Assembly: GCA_964035575.1 (NCBI GenBank)
Contig: OZ037910.1
Span: 310,001-374,000, forward strand
DNA: 64,000 bases
Source: Rhynchopus sp. YZ270_cl-10
Lineage: Eukaryota > Euglenozoa > Diplonemea > Diplonemida > Diplonemidae
Reading direction: 5' to 3'
The position numbers were made by a program, and so were the translations under genes. Below, piece after piece: positions 36,120-46,589 of this stretch. Numbering within the stretch: the first letter of the stretch is position 1; each line of letters starts with the position of its first letter. The notes below the pieces were generated by a model. The model worked only from the letters and a program-made list of their open reading frames with translations, was not told where the DNA came from and searched no databases.

Positions 36120-36391
36120 TAGAATAAACACTTCGGGGGGGGGGGGGCATTCCATAGCTAGAGAATGCGCATCATGCGCATAATTGTGTTATGCGCATGC
36201 TTTTTGTGTGTTTTTTTTATGTCATGCGCATACAAAAAAACAAAAGTGGATGCGCATATTTTTTTGTGTTTTTCTTCATGCGCATGTTTTTTTGTGTTTT
36301 TTTGGTATGCGCATAGCACGTATGCATACCAAAAAAACACAAAAAAACATGCGCATCTTAGAAAAACACACAAAAAATATGCGCATCAGAA

Positions 36392-36497
36392 TGCGCATAA
36401 CGCGCATAACGCGCATAACGCGCATAACGCGCATAACGCGCATAACGCGCATAACGCGCATAACGCGCATAACGCGCATAACGCGCATAACGCGCAA
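36392..36497. repeat. 9-bp tandem repeat ATAACGCGC
   Basis: About eleven near-perfect copies of ATAACGCGC in a row. Any long open frame through it, such as an Asn-Ala-His repeat in plus frames, is a by-product. Confidence 0.85.
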
Positions 36498-36547
36498 AAT
36501 TTTGTGTGTTTTTCTAAATGCGCATATTTTTTTGCTGTTTTTTTTAA

Positions 36548-37550
36548 CCCTTTATGGACCACGACCGATTTTTTCGATTTGCTAGGATCTTCTCTCCCAT
36601 AGGTAAAATGAGATCCGATGCATATTTTTGATCGTACCTGGCCGCAATTGAAAGATTTTGAGCAGATCTTTCAAATGGAGCAGAAATCGAAATAAAATGA
36701 GAAAAATGGAAAATGGAAAATTGAGGAGAGCTGATATTTTTTTCTGAAAATTTTGAAGAAAAAAATTATTCCGGCTGCGCACCTGTTTTTTCGGTTTTCG
36801 AAAATGGCTTTATTTGAAAGATCGGTTCAAAATCTTTCAAAAGAAAAAAAAAATCGATCAAAAAGTCCTAGTAGATAATGTCTCACTGCATGGAGAGAAG
36901 GTACCAACCAACTACATATACCGTAATTGTACAGAGGTTGGACAGTACAAAAGTTGGGGCTTTTGGGACTTTTGGCCAACTTGGCATGGTGCTGAACAAA
37001 GGTGAACGCCGCATCCCACGCACATGTAATCTGTTTTCAGACGCCTGTTTCCCAAGCAAGAAGAAGTTGTCGACCAACACCCTCCTGCCAGTGTCTCTGT
37101 ACCTTGACCGTGTTGATATAGATTTTCTGTACAATGTTCCTCAAAAGACAAAATGCAATAAATACACGGAGAGAGGCACATCCAGTTCAGGGTCAGGAAC
37201 TGCAACTACGCGTGTTACTTTGCCCAGTCGCGGGTATTTTCCATTATTTTAGTTTCGTTCTGAAGACCGTACAAAATGGTTCCCTGCACACCAAAGTTTG
37301 AATCCTCTGATGACTCAAGCGCGTCAGAATGGTACATTATTCCCAAAAAATGACCCAAAATACCCTATTATGTGATAATGCCGGGTGTGGATGAGAGGGG
37401 ATGAGAGCGTCAAAAAAAATCGAATCTTGTGTCTTTTGAAAGATTTCGCACAAAATCTTCTCATTTAAAAAAAAAATCTTCAAAAAGTCCTAGTGGAAGC
37501 CAATTTAGGTGGTTGCGTGGACATATATGTCCCCTCTGGTCCTTAAAGGG
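36548..37550. mobile_element. piggyBac-like element with TTAA TSD, nested
   Basis: TTAA stands on both sides (36544-36547, 37551-37554). The ends are CCCTTTATGGACC and its imperfect inverse. Inside, TTTGAAAGAT/ATCTTTCAAA inverted repeats resemble those at 1575-2938. A minus-strand fragment encodes a Cys-rich segment like the C-terminus of piggyBac transposases. The element is inserted in the GCGCAT element. Confidence 0.82.
36912..37205 (-). pseudogene. piggyBac transposase C-terminal Cys-rich remnant
   Basis: The minus frame contains RRLKTDYMCVGCGVHLCSAPC at about 36984-37046. This matches the K-T-x-Y-x-C-x-x-C-x-V-x-L-C-x-x-x-C pattern of the zinc-ribbon that ends piggyBac transposases. 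The catalytic DDE part is not recognisable and the frame is short, so the gene is a remnant, but it confirms the family of the enclosing element. Confidence 0.6.
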
Positions 37551-38736
37551 TTAACGCGCAAAATTTTGTGTTTTTCTCTTAGAAAAAACACAAAAAAATA
37601 TGCGCATGACAATTTGTGTTTTTTACACAATTTGCGCATGATGCGCATTCTGTATCTATGGGCATTCGGTCATTTTAAAAAAAAGTGAAGTTGATAGTGC
37701 AAAAAAAGCAAAAATAAAAAAACAAAAAAAGGCAAGCACAATGCTGTACTTGAGACGGTTCTTTGCAACCTTACAAGCCGTGAAGTACCCAGCATCCTTG
37801 AAGTGTGTGTTCTTGTGGGGGGGTTTCTTTCTTAGTAGCAAATCACAAAATACACACCATTACGTTGAAAAGAAAAAGGGGGTAAACACACACAATGCAA
37901 GTGAGTGAAAGAGAGACAGAACGGTTTACTGAACAGAGTGAGGAGAAATTAATTCACCTTGAGAGACAGGGCACGTACCCAAAAAAAAAAAAAAAACAAC
38001 ACAAAAAACGTATATGAGGGGCAACGGAAAGGAGGTGTGGATGTGTGCTTGAAAGCAAAAGAGTGGTTGAAATGTACCAAAACGCAAGCGAGCGTCGGTC
38101 GAGCTCAATGCAAAAAGGGTACAAAAAGGGTGAGGGTTCCGTACCGTAACAACCGGAGGAGGTTCACAACCGCTCGTCACGTCCCACGCAACCTCTTGTC
38201 TACCCCCAGCCCTAAATGGCCTGCTATGCTTTTGCACGGTAGTTGCCGTGGGAGCATAGCGGGGGGGCCTAAGGGCAATCATGGCACAGTTCGTTACGTA
38301 TGTTCTATCCAATGCCATCGCTTTGGGGGGGGAGCAACTTGCCTTGTGGCATCAGATGACTGGGGTTTTTAATGAAGATGAATCTGAGAATTTCGCTTAT
38401 TCACCAAACAGATGACAGTAGTGGCATCAAGAAAAAAGAGAGAAAAGTTACGAATATGCGTCACATGCATACACATCAAAGGGGCGGGTTGCGGGGCGGG
38501 TTTATAAGTGAAACCTAAGCCTCTCTGTGCTTAGTCACCTTAATAAGATTGGTGAATGCAAAACGCCTCTCCGGGGCGCAAAGGCATCATGCTCTGTGAA
38601 AAGAAAAGAAAAGTATAAAACACACAGAACTAGACGAGCAAGGTGGGGGGTGGGGGGGGGGGGTTTATAAGCCTCTCTTGCTTACAGCGACGCCTCGTGT
38701 CATCGACATCGACAGGTGGGGGGGAGGTTTTTTTTC

Positions 38737-38982
38737 CACATATCATTATGACATGTGGTTCGTTTGATTCTCTGTACAGTTTTCAATACCGGAGCACCGC
38801 CGACTATGGGTGGTCGCTTGAGCACCATTCATTTTCGCGGCAGGTTCATGGCAGGTGAGTTGTTCACTTGCATATGTCACAACGACACGTGGAATGTGTC
38901 ATTATGACAGCTGCAAACTGCTGTACAAAGTGTGCTCTGTACAGAGAATCAAACGGACCATAGGAGATAATAATGACATGTG
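38737..38982. repeat. Inverted repeat pair, possible MITE
   Basis: The left arm runs CACATATCATTATGACATGT to GATTCTCTGTACAG (38737-38779). The right arm is its imperfect inverse from CTGTACAGAGAATCAAACGG (38937-38982). Further GACATGTG/TGACGTGTC motifs continue to about 39045. No clear target duplication. Confidence 0.55.
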
Positions 38983-39073
38983 CACAATTCATCGTTTTAC
39001 CATGTCATTCTGACGTGTCACGTTGACATGTGGCGTCGTGTTGCCACCTTAGATAGATAGGGGGGGAAAGAGA

Positions 39074-39115
39074 AAAGTTTATAAGATGCACCTCGCCTCG
39101 CTTAGGTGCCTTTGG
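39074..39115 (+). repeat. Family A hairpin repeat with swapped stem
   Basis: Reads AGTTTATAAGATGCACCTCG then CCTCGCTTAGGTGCCTTTGG. GCACCT pairs perfectly with AGGTGC. Most family A copies (for example 38499-38543) instead pair CTAAGC with GCTTAG around a CTCTCGT-like loop. Confidence 0.7.
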
Positions 39116-40204
39116 AAAAGGGGGAAAAGGATGGCAAGAAGTTGACCGAGAAGCCGCTCATGAGTTCGTTACCTTCTTTTTAAGAATCTCTCTACGATAA
39201 AATCGTTAGCCGTCGAGTGTACAGGGGTTTCTTTCAAAGCAAGAACAAAAAAAAAGGGAAAAAAGATGAGGATGTCTTTCGTCTTGTTCTTCGTTATTAT
39301 TGTTTGTTTCTTTTCGTTACATTCGTTAAACCTTTGTGTATTTGCACATGAAATTGCACACAAACACTATACTTTCCACAGCATTCCTGTCACGCCAACA
39401 CGAACGGAAGCCCTGCCCCCCTGTGAAGAGGCGTTCATCACCCCATGCATAGGATTTGCGCTTTTCTCCAACAGGGGGTTTTTACTTGGTCACTTTTTTT
39501 GCGTGATTTTTTTTAAAGGGGTAATCAAAGTACCCTATCCCATCAAGTACTGGACATCAAGAATGCACTTTGAAGGGAAGAAAACAATGAAAAACATCAA
39601 AGAACTTGAAGTGAGCGACAAAAAAAAAAAAGTGAACAAGGACTTTGTATGCCTCAAAGCGTGGGCGTCATTTCGAAAGCCACTAAAGTGGCGCTTGGGG
39701 CGCTTTTTGGTTTTAAAAAAAAGGTAGCGATAGTGAAAACGCCTCTGGGATGCAAGCACTGTGCCCCAGAGTCGTTTGCACTCCAACTATATAAAAAAAA
39801 AAAGGTCACCCCCGAAAAAGACTAAATGAATTCCAAAAGTCATTGTTTCCCTCCTTTTTTTTTGCCTTCTTTTGCGAAAAATAATGTTCGCAAAAAAGAA
39901 TGGCATTTTCAAAAAAAATGACTCGAAATACAAATGCAATATTGTTTTGATTCGCGTAAAAGGGGATTGAATGAAAGTTTTTTTTGTTTTATTTTCTTCT
40001 TTTTTGAAAACTTGGTTGTATTAGTGTAGACACCCGAGGATGAGCTCCACTATACTTCTTCTGTTTTACGTTGTGCTCTTTTTGTAGTCTTTAAAAATGT
40101 ATTCGCGTGTTTCGTAAAAAGGGGAGCGTCGAAATCATGCACGATTGACAAAAGAAAAAGAAAGAAAAGTTGAAAGTGCAAAGGAAAAAGGGGGGGGGGT
40201 AAAG

Positions 40205-40252
40205 GGTTTATAAGATAACCCTAAGCCTCTCTCTGCTTTAGTCATCTTGAAA
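40205..40252 (+). repeat. Family A hairpin repeat, typical copy
   Basis: Consensus: GTTTATAAGATGAACCTAAG, CCTCTCGT, GCTTAGTCACCTT, forming a hairpin with stem CTAAGC/GCTTAG and partial outer pairing of GATGA with TCACC. Plus copies are near 6680, 9423, 11493, 15139, 15461, 21351, 21953, 22799, 23400, 25106, 35694, 38499, 38661, 39074, 41190, 41267, 41402, 41800, 42238, 60172 and 60575. Confidence 0.75.
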
Positions 40253-41189
40253 GAAGAAAAAAAAGTTTGTAAGATGAATGTAAAAACTAATCCACTTTTT
40301 GTTTTGATAAATTGTTTGGAGTAGCGTAGTTGCCTCGGTTGTGTTGCCACAGTTTGTGCAAATCTCCACTGTCATTTTTTTTTTTTTTTTTTTTTTTGTA
40401 CGGGACCCACCCTAACTATTCCAACGAAACGAACGAAGGGTGAGAGCGGGAGAGAGAGAGAGAGAGAGATAGAGAAGGGAAGGGGAAAGAGGGGGCGGGA
40501 GATTGCGCTGACTACCTAAACAGAAAGTATCACACCATATAGGACGGGGGGAAGAACGGGTAGGGATAGGATAAAGGGAGGGAGGGTCAAATGCTGAAGA
40601 AATCCTATTTTTCTTTTTCTTTTTCTTTTTTTTTTTTGAAAACTTGGTCGTATTAGTGTAGCCATCCTAGAGTGTGCTCCACTCTTTTTTTTGAAAACTT
40701 TGACAACGTGGACCCCGCGAACGGGAAATCCACGTTTTGTTTTGTTTTGTTTTGTTTCATTGCATCAACAATCACCTAAGAACCCACTTGGGGAACCTAA
40801 GGTATGTATTCAATGTTGGGCCGAAGCATTTTGTACGCAAGGTATAAACGTCAATTCGTCCTGAACCCTTTCGAGCAAGCAAAGTGTTTTTTTTTTTTTA
40901 CTGTTTACGTCTGTGAAAACAATCAAAATTTGACTTGAAAATACAAAAAAAAAAAAAGCCCTCTCGTGAACAGTGTACCTCTGATACAATGACCACTGAT
41001 CACCGCACCGTGGGGCCCCAATCATGCAGTCCTACAATCCATTTCGAGGTTAACGTTTGCCACGTCAACCTTGAATCAAAACTGTGCGTGAGGGATCAGA
41101 TATAGGAAATCCTGAACAACATATGAAAAAACCTCTTGCTGTGTGGACGGACACATGGAGAGGAAAAGGGAAAGAAAGGTAAAAAAAGA

Positions 41190-42056
41190 AATACTTTATG
41201 AAATGAACCTAAGCCTCTCTGTGCTTAGTTACGTTTTAAAACAAAGAAAGAAAGCCCTAGTAAGTAAGTATGAAACTAAGCGGTTGTTTTGCTTTAGTTA
41301 CTTTTTTGATCTTTTTTTTTTGTTGCATCGACAAAAAAAAATGGCCTTCAAGAAGGCGCGTTCAGTTTGTCCCACAAACAATGGCACCCAAAAAAAAAAG
41401 AAAAGTTTATCAGATGACCAGTCTCTCGTGCTTAGTCACCTTGATGAAAATCTCCCAAAAAAAAAAAGTAGTGTTGCAATGCAAAAGACCTTTCGCGACA
41501 GTGTACCTTTAAAAAAAAAAACTGTAGTTATTGATGCAGGCACACCTCCGACAGACCCAAAATAAATGCCAGCTATCCGGATGAAAGCACAATGTACCCT
41601 GCGGCCTACAACAGTAGATGTAAAAGGAAACCAAAAAAAAGAGCGAAATCCAACGAATCAAAAAGTAGACTTGAAATACAAAAGCCCTCTGATGAACAGT
41701 GTACCTTTGGTATGACCGGCTGTACCGGGGGGTGGACCTCCCCAACCATGCAGTCCACTACAATTCATTTTCGTGGTTTACATCGCAATCTAACGACTCA
41801 AAAGTTGTTAAGATGACCCTAAGCCTCTCTTTGCTCAGACTTCTTTAAAGAATAGCAATTAATGCAGGCATACACACACCTCCTCCGTAGCTGACCCACT
41901 CACTGTACGATGCCAGCCATCCGGATGAAAGCGCAAAAGAAAAAATAGAAGAGGATGGGAGGGGGGAAAAAACAACAGACGAACCTTCAACCTTCAAAAA
42001 AAAAACACAATTTTTTTTTGACTTGAAATACAAAGCCCTCTCGTGACAATGTACCT
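41190..42056 (+). repeat. Array of mixed hairpin repeats
   Basis: In order: A (41190-41237), A variant (41267-41300), A (41402-41446), short C-like piece (about 41476-41510), E (41528-41592), C (41667-41786), A (41800-41847), E (41856-41936), C (42019-42056). All are on the plus strand and separated by A-rich linkers. This is the densest cluster in the window. Confidence 0.75.
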
Positions 42057-42328
42057 AAAAAAAAACAAAACAAACAAACGCACACACTTGTCGCAGAATG
42101 CCCTTTTCTATTTTGGGTGTACTTTTTTTTTTCCACTATTCAGTGGCACGGATCTCTGTTCTGGGATGAATCTCCAAAAAGTGAGAAAAACAAAAACGAG
42201 GGGCATGTGGCAAAAAAAGAAAACAAAAAACAAAAAAAGAAGTTAATAAGATGAACCTAAGCCTCGCTTGGAGGTATCCCTAAAAAATTGTCAAAAAAAA
42301 AAAAAAAAAAATACCCCACCCAAAAAAA

Positions 42329-45300
42329 TCACCTTGGATCACCACCTTTTTGAGTGAATTTAACGGTAACATTTCCGTTTCTCCTCTTCACTTTGTTTGC
42401 CCTCGCATCGTGCAGCGCTGTGCTTCGTTTATCCGCATTTTCACTGACACCACTGCTATGACTGGCACGGCGCACTACCATGGCACTCCCCCTTCTCCCA
42501 CCCCCTCCGACACTCCCAGAAGAGGGAAGGCTAAATTCGCTTGCCGAACCGTGAATACTCCCCGCCGAAATCATATTAGTGTGCGGTGTTCCCCCGGTAA
42601 CTCCGTATAGGTGTTCATGCTCCCTTGAAATGGCATGACCTTGCAGGGTGTATAGGGTACCAGCGTTACCAGGTTCTAACAGAACATAGTCCATTCCAAC
42701 TAAAGCATCGGTTGAGACAACGTGAGACATCCAAGAGACAAGACCAGAGAGGAAGTCCTCTTCAGTCTGTACCTTTTCTAGGTCGAGACGTACTTTGGGG
42801 TTGCCGTGTTCGTTGACGAGGAGTTCGAGGGTGGTGGCAACGTTTTCGCAACGGCGTGGGGAGGATTCCTTCCGGCTGCCTAAGACCGCATTCACCTCGA
42901 ACGGCGCCCGCCCCAACGCAGAGGTTGCCTGAAAGAAGTTTGCTAGGTAAAAGCTTTGTCTCAGACTCTCTGAGACCACCTCCTTCTTGACAAGACATGG
43001 GGCTCTCGTTAACTCTGCGATTCTTGCCAAATGCCCTGCCTCCTCGACGACACCGCCTAACACATGAAATGCCTTGAACTCTGATGTGCCTATCGCCCCG
43101 CACGATGCTTTTAGATAGTGAATGCCCATATGTGGTCTAGGGCCTCGGAGCTCTGCATGTTCCACAATAGACATGGCGGCTTGAAATTGCTCCTTTTTGA
43201 CGATTTTTGACCCCATGCAACCCCATGTTGACACAATGCTGTCCTCAGATATCGCATGGACAACTCCGTTACAATGTTCGACACACCAGAGCACGTTTTC
43301 GAGAAACGCGGAATGTACTTGGTTTATCGCGAGTTTCGCTAAATGAGAGGGGAGGTGCATGCGGACCACCAAAACGCCTACATCTCTTGTCGCAGTGTCA
43401 AGCAAATTGATTCCAGGGGATTGATGCATTCTCGGTTGCGGCTGTGGCTGCGACGACAACCTCCTTGGTTTTAACCTTGCATCTGTCGATGCTTCGACGT
43501 CCTCCTCCACAGTGACCACATGCCCCTCCTTTTCCCTCTCTGGCAGTCTCAATAGTGGATGTGCGGTTACCACCCTCTTGCTCGCTGAAGGCAACGCTAC
43601 AGAAACGTCGCTCTTATCTAAGGGTGGTGTAGTAGTTCCCTGCGAGGGGTGGTCATTTTTGGACCCTTCTGAGTCTGTCAACCCATTCCTTACGTCCTCG
43701 GTGTTTGGGGTTGAAGAAGGGGACGGTGCGGTTATTGTCTCTGGGGGGAGAGGTGATCCTTGTTCAGATACTTCGCGAAGGGTGAAGGAAGTGCCTGATG
43801 CGGGAAGGCCACAGAGATGGGCTTCGGGGCCTAGATCAGCGGACATCGGTGTTCTAAAGGTTTCGAGAGGAAACACTCCAGTATCTGGTGTTTCGAAACA
43901 TTGAGAAGAGCTGGTCTGTGTGGTGTTCACAGCATCGCGGATACTCTGTGTTGTTTGGTCCGCGTTTTGCCGTACCGCCTTGATGACCTGCCGTGGGATG
44001 TACTTCACAAACTCCTTCATCATCAAATAAATCGTTCGCATCGCGAATTGAATCCTATTCGGGTTTTTAATCTGCTTCAGCTTCTCTAATTCTCTGAAGT
44101 CAAGGATACACACCGCTTCGGCTAACTCCGCTGCCAACACTGTCACGCCAAATACACTTTGATACCGAATCCGCTCTACATGCCATGAATACGCCAAATA
44201 CCCCAACAACGTCAGCACAACCGCTGTACAACAAGCACCCACCACTAAGTAGAGGTAAGTATACGATTTTTCATCTTGACTTGCAACTGGGGATGGAAAC
44301 ACATATGCACCGTCGCACTGCAACTCCTTGATCCCTGCAGTGTACAGACCCTTTGGAGCAAAATGAAACAATCCGTACGACTGCACCAACGAGCGGACAC
44401 TCGAATTTGCAAAAAGCCATTCCACAAACAGAGCATGGTTCACATCGCAGGCCTCCCCTGAAGACGTTCCGTTCGCATGCAACGTAAACACCCCTTCCGC
44501 TGCGAACAGTGCATTCAACGCCAAATCACTGCTTAACGCCCACCCTTCACTCAACGCCTCCGTATCAACCTGTTGTGCCAGCTTCCCTTCCACCGTATTA
44601 GGATACAACAAGCTGTGTCTCGGCACCTCCCGCCTGACTGCAATATATGATACAGAGTAAAACGGATAAATCCCCTCTTCGGTTCTCTCGACAGTCCCAT
44701 CCTTTGTGACGGTAAAGGCCTGTTGCATTGTGCCTTCAAAATCTTCAGAATGGAGTGTAACTAGAGTAGACCCTACAGTCGTTAAAGGGGTGACCACTGT
44801 GAGACCATGGGTTTTTGCAGTGGAGAGACGTACAATGCCGACAGAGCCGATGGTGTTGAGAATTGCCTCGGAAACAGCGGCTTCGTCGTTGGTATCGAGA
44901 ATGGTGTGGAAATTGAAGGAGGATGCATCATACACAATCCCAAGGCGTGAGGAAATGGTGCGATGTGGTGTCCTAGAGGCTCCGGTAATATGCTTTAAGG
45001 TACTGTTCTGCGACGCTAGAAAGCGGTTGTGGGTGCGTAGGGAGGACCAGGTCTTTTGCTTTCCACTGAAAATCTCTGATAGGTCCGACAACGCAACATC
45101 AACAGACGACGCTGGGGAACCTATATTCACTACGATCGCAAGCAGTTCGCACCATAAGGGCAACACAACGTACTCTGGTTCTGGGTATAGCGAGATGTCA
45201 TCTTCTCCAAAGACGACCAGCGTTGCAGCAGACAGCGGTGAAGACGCTACCGAAAAGAGCGACGTCTCGACAGTCGACGTTGTGCCTATCGCTGAGGCTG

Positions 45301-46483
45301 ATAATGTGGCGATTTCATTTCCCTTCTGCTCACTCTCCACTAGAATGAATTTGTTCTGTGTAGCGGACCTCATATTAAACGCATAGCCAACCCCATTTAG
45401 ATGAGAGACCGTAGAAGCCATGGAGCTTCCTACTGCAATTCGGATTGGTGATATCAACCGATGAGGGCAAAGGGCGAATGCTAGCTTTCCGACGACCTGA
45501 TTCTTCATGGAATCGGTGAGTGGAACAAACCCATGGCTTTTGAATATCGCATCCGGAAAATTTCCTGAAAATACCCAGAATAGAAAATCGATGGTCGCGC
45601 AAACCTCTTGAACGGCTTGTTTAACGAAGGCCAGGTACATCAAACCAACCAAAGGATACCCAAGACGTCCAGACACTTCGCCGACCATCGACGCATTTAG
45701 GGTGACATCAAGGAGGCTCAACTCTGCGTCGCGAAGTCCAGGGTAGTAGCTTTGTTCGAACGCTGCCGTCTCTCCTACATCACCCCTAGCGACTCTGAAA
45801 AACTGAATCCCGCTCAACACCTCGGCAGATGCTCCGGCATACCCTATGCTATGCGGGATCGCCTGAACCAGAGTAATCATTTCCTCTGTCGAAGATGCGT
45901 ACACGATATTCGCAGTACTCCCTTCAAACCCTTCAAACACCACGCCATTCCGAGAAAAGGCAGATTCAAGCACCCGATTCGCCCCGCAAGGATTGTTCCG
46001 AAGAATCACTGTAACATCAGAATCAAGATTCTCCAGAATTTTCGCATTCCGGTTATGCTGCAAACTCGAAAGATTGGTGTCGTTCCAACTCCTGATATTC
46101 CCTGAAAGAATATCTGAGAGAACAGGCAGGGTGATAAGAAGCTGCGCCTCAACGTTAAGATTGAATATGACCGCAAGGGGTGATGCAATAAGAGGGGCTA
46201 CTTGAAGTCCCGGAACTGCAAGGTGTTCTGCCTCTGTAAAGGGGGTATCTGTGATGGCGAAGGATCCTTGGCGTTTTAGAATTTCATCATGCCCATGAGA
46301 GGACCCTGCACAGTCATATTCTAGAACCACTCCGGACGCTGCTTCGTACGTTTGACCCAAGTCTCGAAAGCATTCGCACAGCAATGAACTCCCCGATCCA
46401 TGCAGTTTATTATACGCAAAAACTTCTGCCCCCTTCACCTCAATCAACCCCAAAAATAACACCAGAAAATACAATGATTGCAT
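42329..46483 (-). CDS. Receptor with tandem PBP-like domains and degenerate class III cyclase domain
   Basis: A single exon of 1384 residues. A signal peptide (about 1-19) leads to a PstS-like periplasmic-binding fold (about 20-270) with GSGSS, FAITDTPF, ILSGNIRSWND and VILRNNPCGANR, all features of phosphate-binding-type proteins. A second, more diverged copy follows (about 345-640) with IFSGKQKTWSS. One membrane helix lies at 741-766. Inside are a conserved-looking helical segment ending KEFVKYIPRQVI (824-835), a Ser/Pro-rich linker (850-1025) and a class III nucleotide-cyclase-like domain (about 1034-1165) with HAISEDSIVSTWG and GIHYLKASCGAIG. The first metal Asp appears replaced (VLVVRMHL), so catalysis is doubtful. 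Kinetoplastid receptor adenylate cyclases share the plan of an external binding-protein domain, one helix and an internal cyclase. Inference: a surface sensor, perhaps of phosphate or another anion, that dimerises with an active cyclase or signals without catalysis. Confidence 0.85.
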   Translation of the reverse strand: MQSLYFLVLFLGLIEVKGAEVFAYNKLHGSGSSLLCECFRDLGQTYEAASGVVLEYDCAGSSHGHDEILKRQGSFAITDTPFTEAEHLAVPGLQVAPLIASPLAVIFNLNVEAQLLITLPVLSDILSGNIRSWNDTNLSSLQHNRNAKILENLDSDVTVILRNNPCGANRVLESAFSRNGVVFEGFEGSTANIVYASSTEEMITLVQAIPHSIGYAGASAEVLSGIQFFRVARGDVGETAAFEQSYYPGLRDAELSLLDVTLNASMVGEVSGRLGYPLVGLMYLAFVKQAVQEVCATIDFLFWVFSGNFPDAIFKSHGFVPLTDSMKNQVVGKLAFALCPHRLISPIRIAVGSSMASTVSHLNGVGYAFNMRSATQNKFILVESEQKGNEIATLSASAIGTTSTVETSLFSVASSPLSAATLVVFGEDDISLYPEPEYVVLPLWCELLAIVVNIGSPASSVDVALSDLSEIFSGKQKTWSSLRTHNRFLASQNSTLKHITGASRTPHRTISSRLGIVYDASSFNFHTILDTNDEAAVSEAILNTIGSVGIVRLSTAKTHGLTVVTPLTTVGSTLVTLHSEDFEGTMQQAFTVTKDGTVERTEEGIYPFYSVSYIAVRREVPRHSLLYPNTVEGKLAQQVDTEALSEGWALSSDLALNALFAAEGVFTLHANGTSSGEACDVNHALFVEWLFANSSVRSLVQSYGLFHFAPKGLYTAGIKELQCDGAYVFPSPVASQDEKSYTYLYLVVGACCTAVVLTLLGYLAYSWHVERIRYQSVFGVTVLAAELAEAVCILDFRELEKLKQIKNPNRIQFAMRTIYLMMKEFVKYIPRQVIKAVRQNADQTTQSIRDAVNTTQTSSSQCFETPDTGVFPLETFRTPMSADLGPEAHLCGLPASGTSFTLREVSEQGSPLPPETITAPSPSSTPNTEDVRNGLTDSEGSKNDHPSQGTTTPPLDKSDVSVALPSASKRVVTAHPLLRLPEREKEGHVVTVEEDVEASTDARLKPRRLSSQPQPQPRMHQSPGINLLDTATRDVGVLVVRMHLPSHLAKLAINQVHSAFLENVLWCVEHCNGVVHAISEDSIVSTWGCMGSKIVKKEQFQAAMSIVEHAELRGPRPHMGIHYLKASCGAIGTSEFKAFHVLGGVVEEAGHLARIAELTRAPCLVKKEVVSESLRQSFYLANFFQATSALGRAPFEVNAVLGSRKESSPRRCENVATTLELLVNEHGNPKVRLDLEKVQTEEDFLSGLVSWMSHVVSTDALVGMDYVLLEPGNAGTLYTLQGHAISREHEHLYGVTGGTPHTNMISAGSIHGSASEFSLPSSGSVGGGGRRGSAMVVRRASHSSGVSENADKRSTALHDARANKVKRRNGNVTVKFTQKGGDPR

Positions 46484-46557
46484 TGTATAGAGGAAGGGAA
46501 GGGGGGGAGGAAAAGAAAAAGGGAGAGGAGGGGAAGAAACAAAAAAAAAACAAAATC

Positions 46558-46589
46558 CTAGAGGGGGGACCCAGAAGTCCCCCCTCTAG
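46558..46589 (-). promoter_or_regulatory. 13-bp perfect hairpin upstream of the receptor gene
   Basis: CTAGAGGGGGGAC pairs perfectly with GTCCCCCCTCTAG around a six-base loop. It ends 75 bp upstream of the receptor ATG (minus strand), so it could lie in the 5' leader or promoter. A function is not shown; the stem is simply far stronger than background. Confidence 0.45.

Larger units (their letters stand above)
36153..37660. mobile_element. CA...TG element with GCGCAT palindromes, 7-bp TSD, host of a nested insertion
   Basis: The ends match as CATAGCTAGAGAATGCGCAT and the inverted CATAGATACAGAATGCGCAT. GGCATTC is directly repeated at 36146-36152 and 37661-37667. The body is built from ATGCGCAT palindromes joined by TTTTTTGTGTTTTT blocks. 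A 9-bp tandem array (ATAACGCGC) lies at about 36392-36497. A piggyBac-like element (36548-37550) is inserted inside, so this element is the older of the two. Confidence 0.8.
37668..42328. other. Gene-free spacer, dense hairpin repeat mosaic
   Basis: Family D fragments (37683-37712, 38554-38598, 39726-39775), A (38499-38543, 38661-38690, 39074-39115, 40205-40252 and the 41-42 kb array), F (40009-40061, 40636-40682), I (40306-40372), H (40698-40738), G (40760-40835), C (40930-41053), an inverted repeat (38737-38982) and long A and T runs. An open frame at 39266-39727 was examined and rejected. Confidence 0.65.

Noticed and set aside
36166-36540. Regularly spaced GCGCAT repeats resembling a CRISPR array
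   Set aside because: The spacing is irregular, the spacers are T-rich repeats themselves, and the genome is eukaryotic.
36165-36602. Open frame with Asn-Ala-His repeats
   Set aside because: Produced by the ATAACGCGC tandem array.
39266-39727. 153-codon plus-strand frame with a hydrophobic start
   Set aside because: It resembles a signal peptide only because of T-rich sequence, ends in a family D repeat, and would be the only plus-strand gene.
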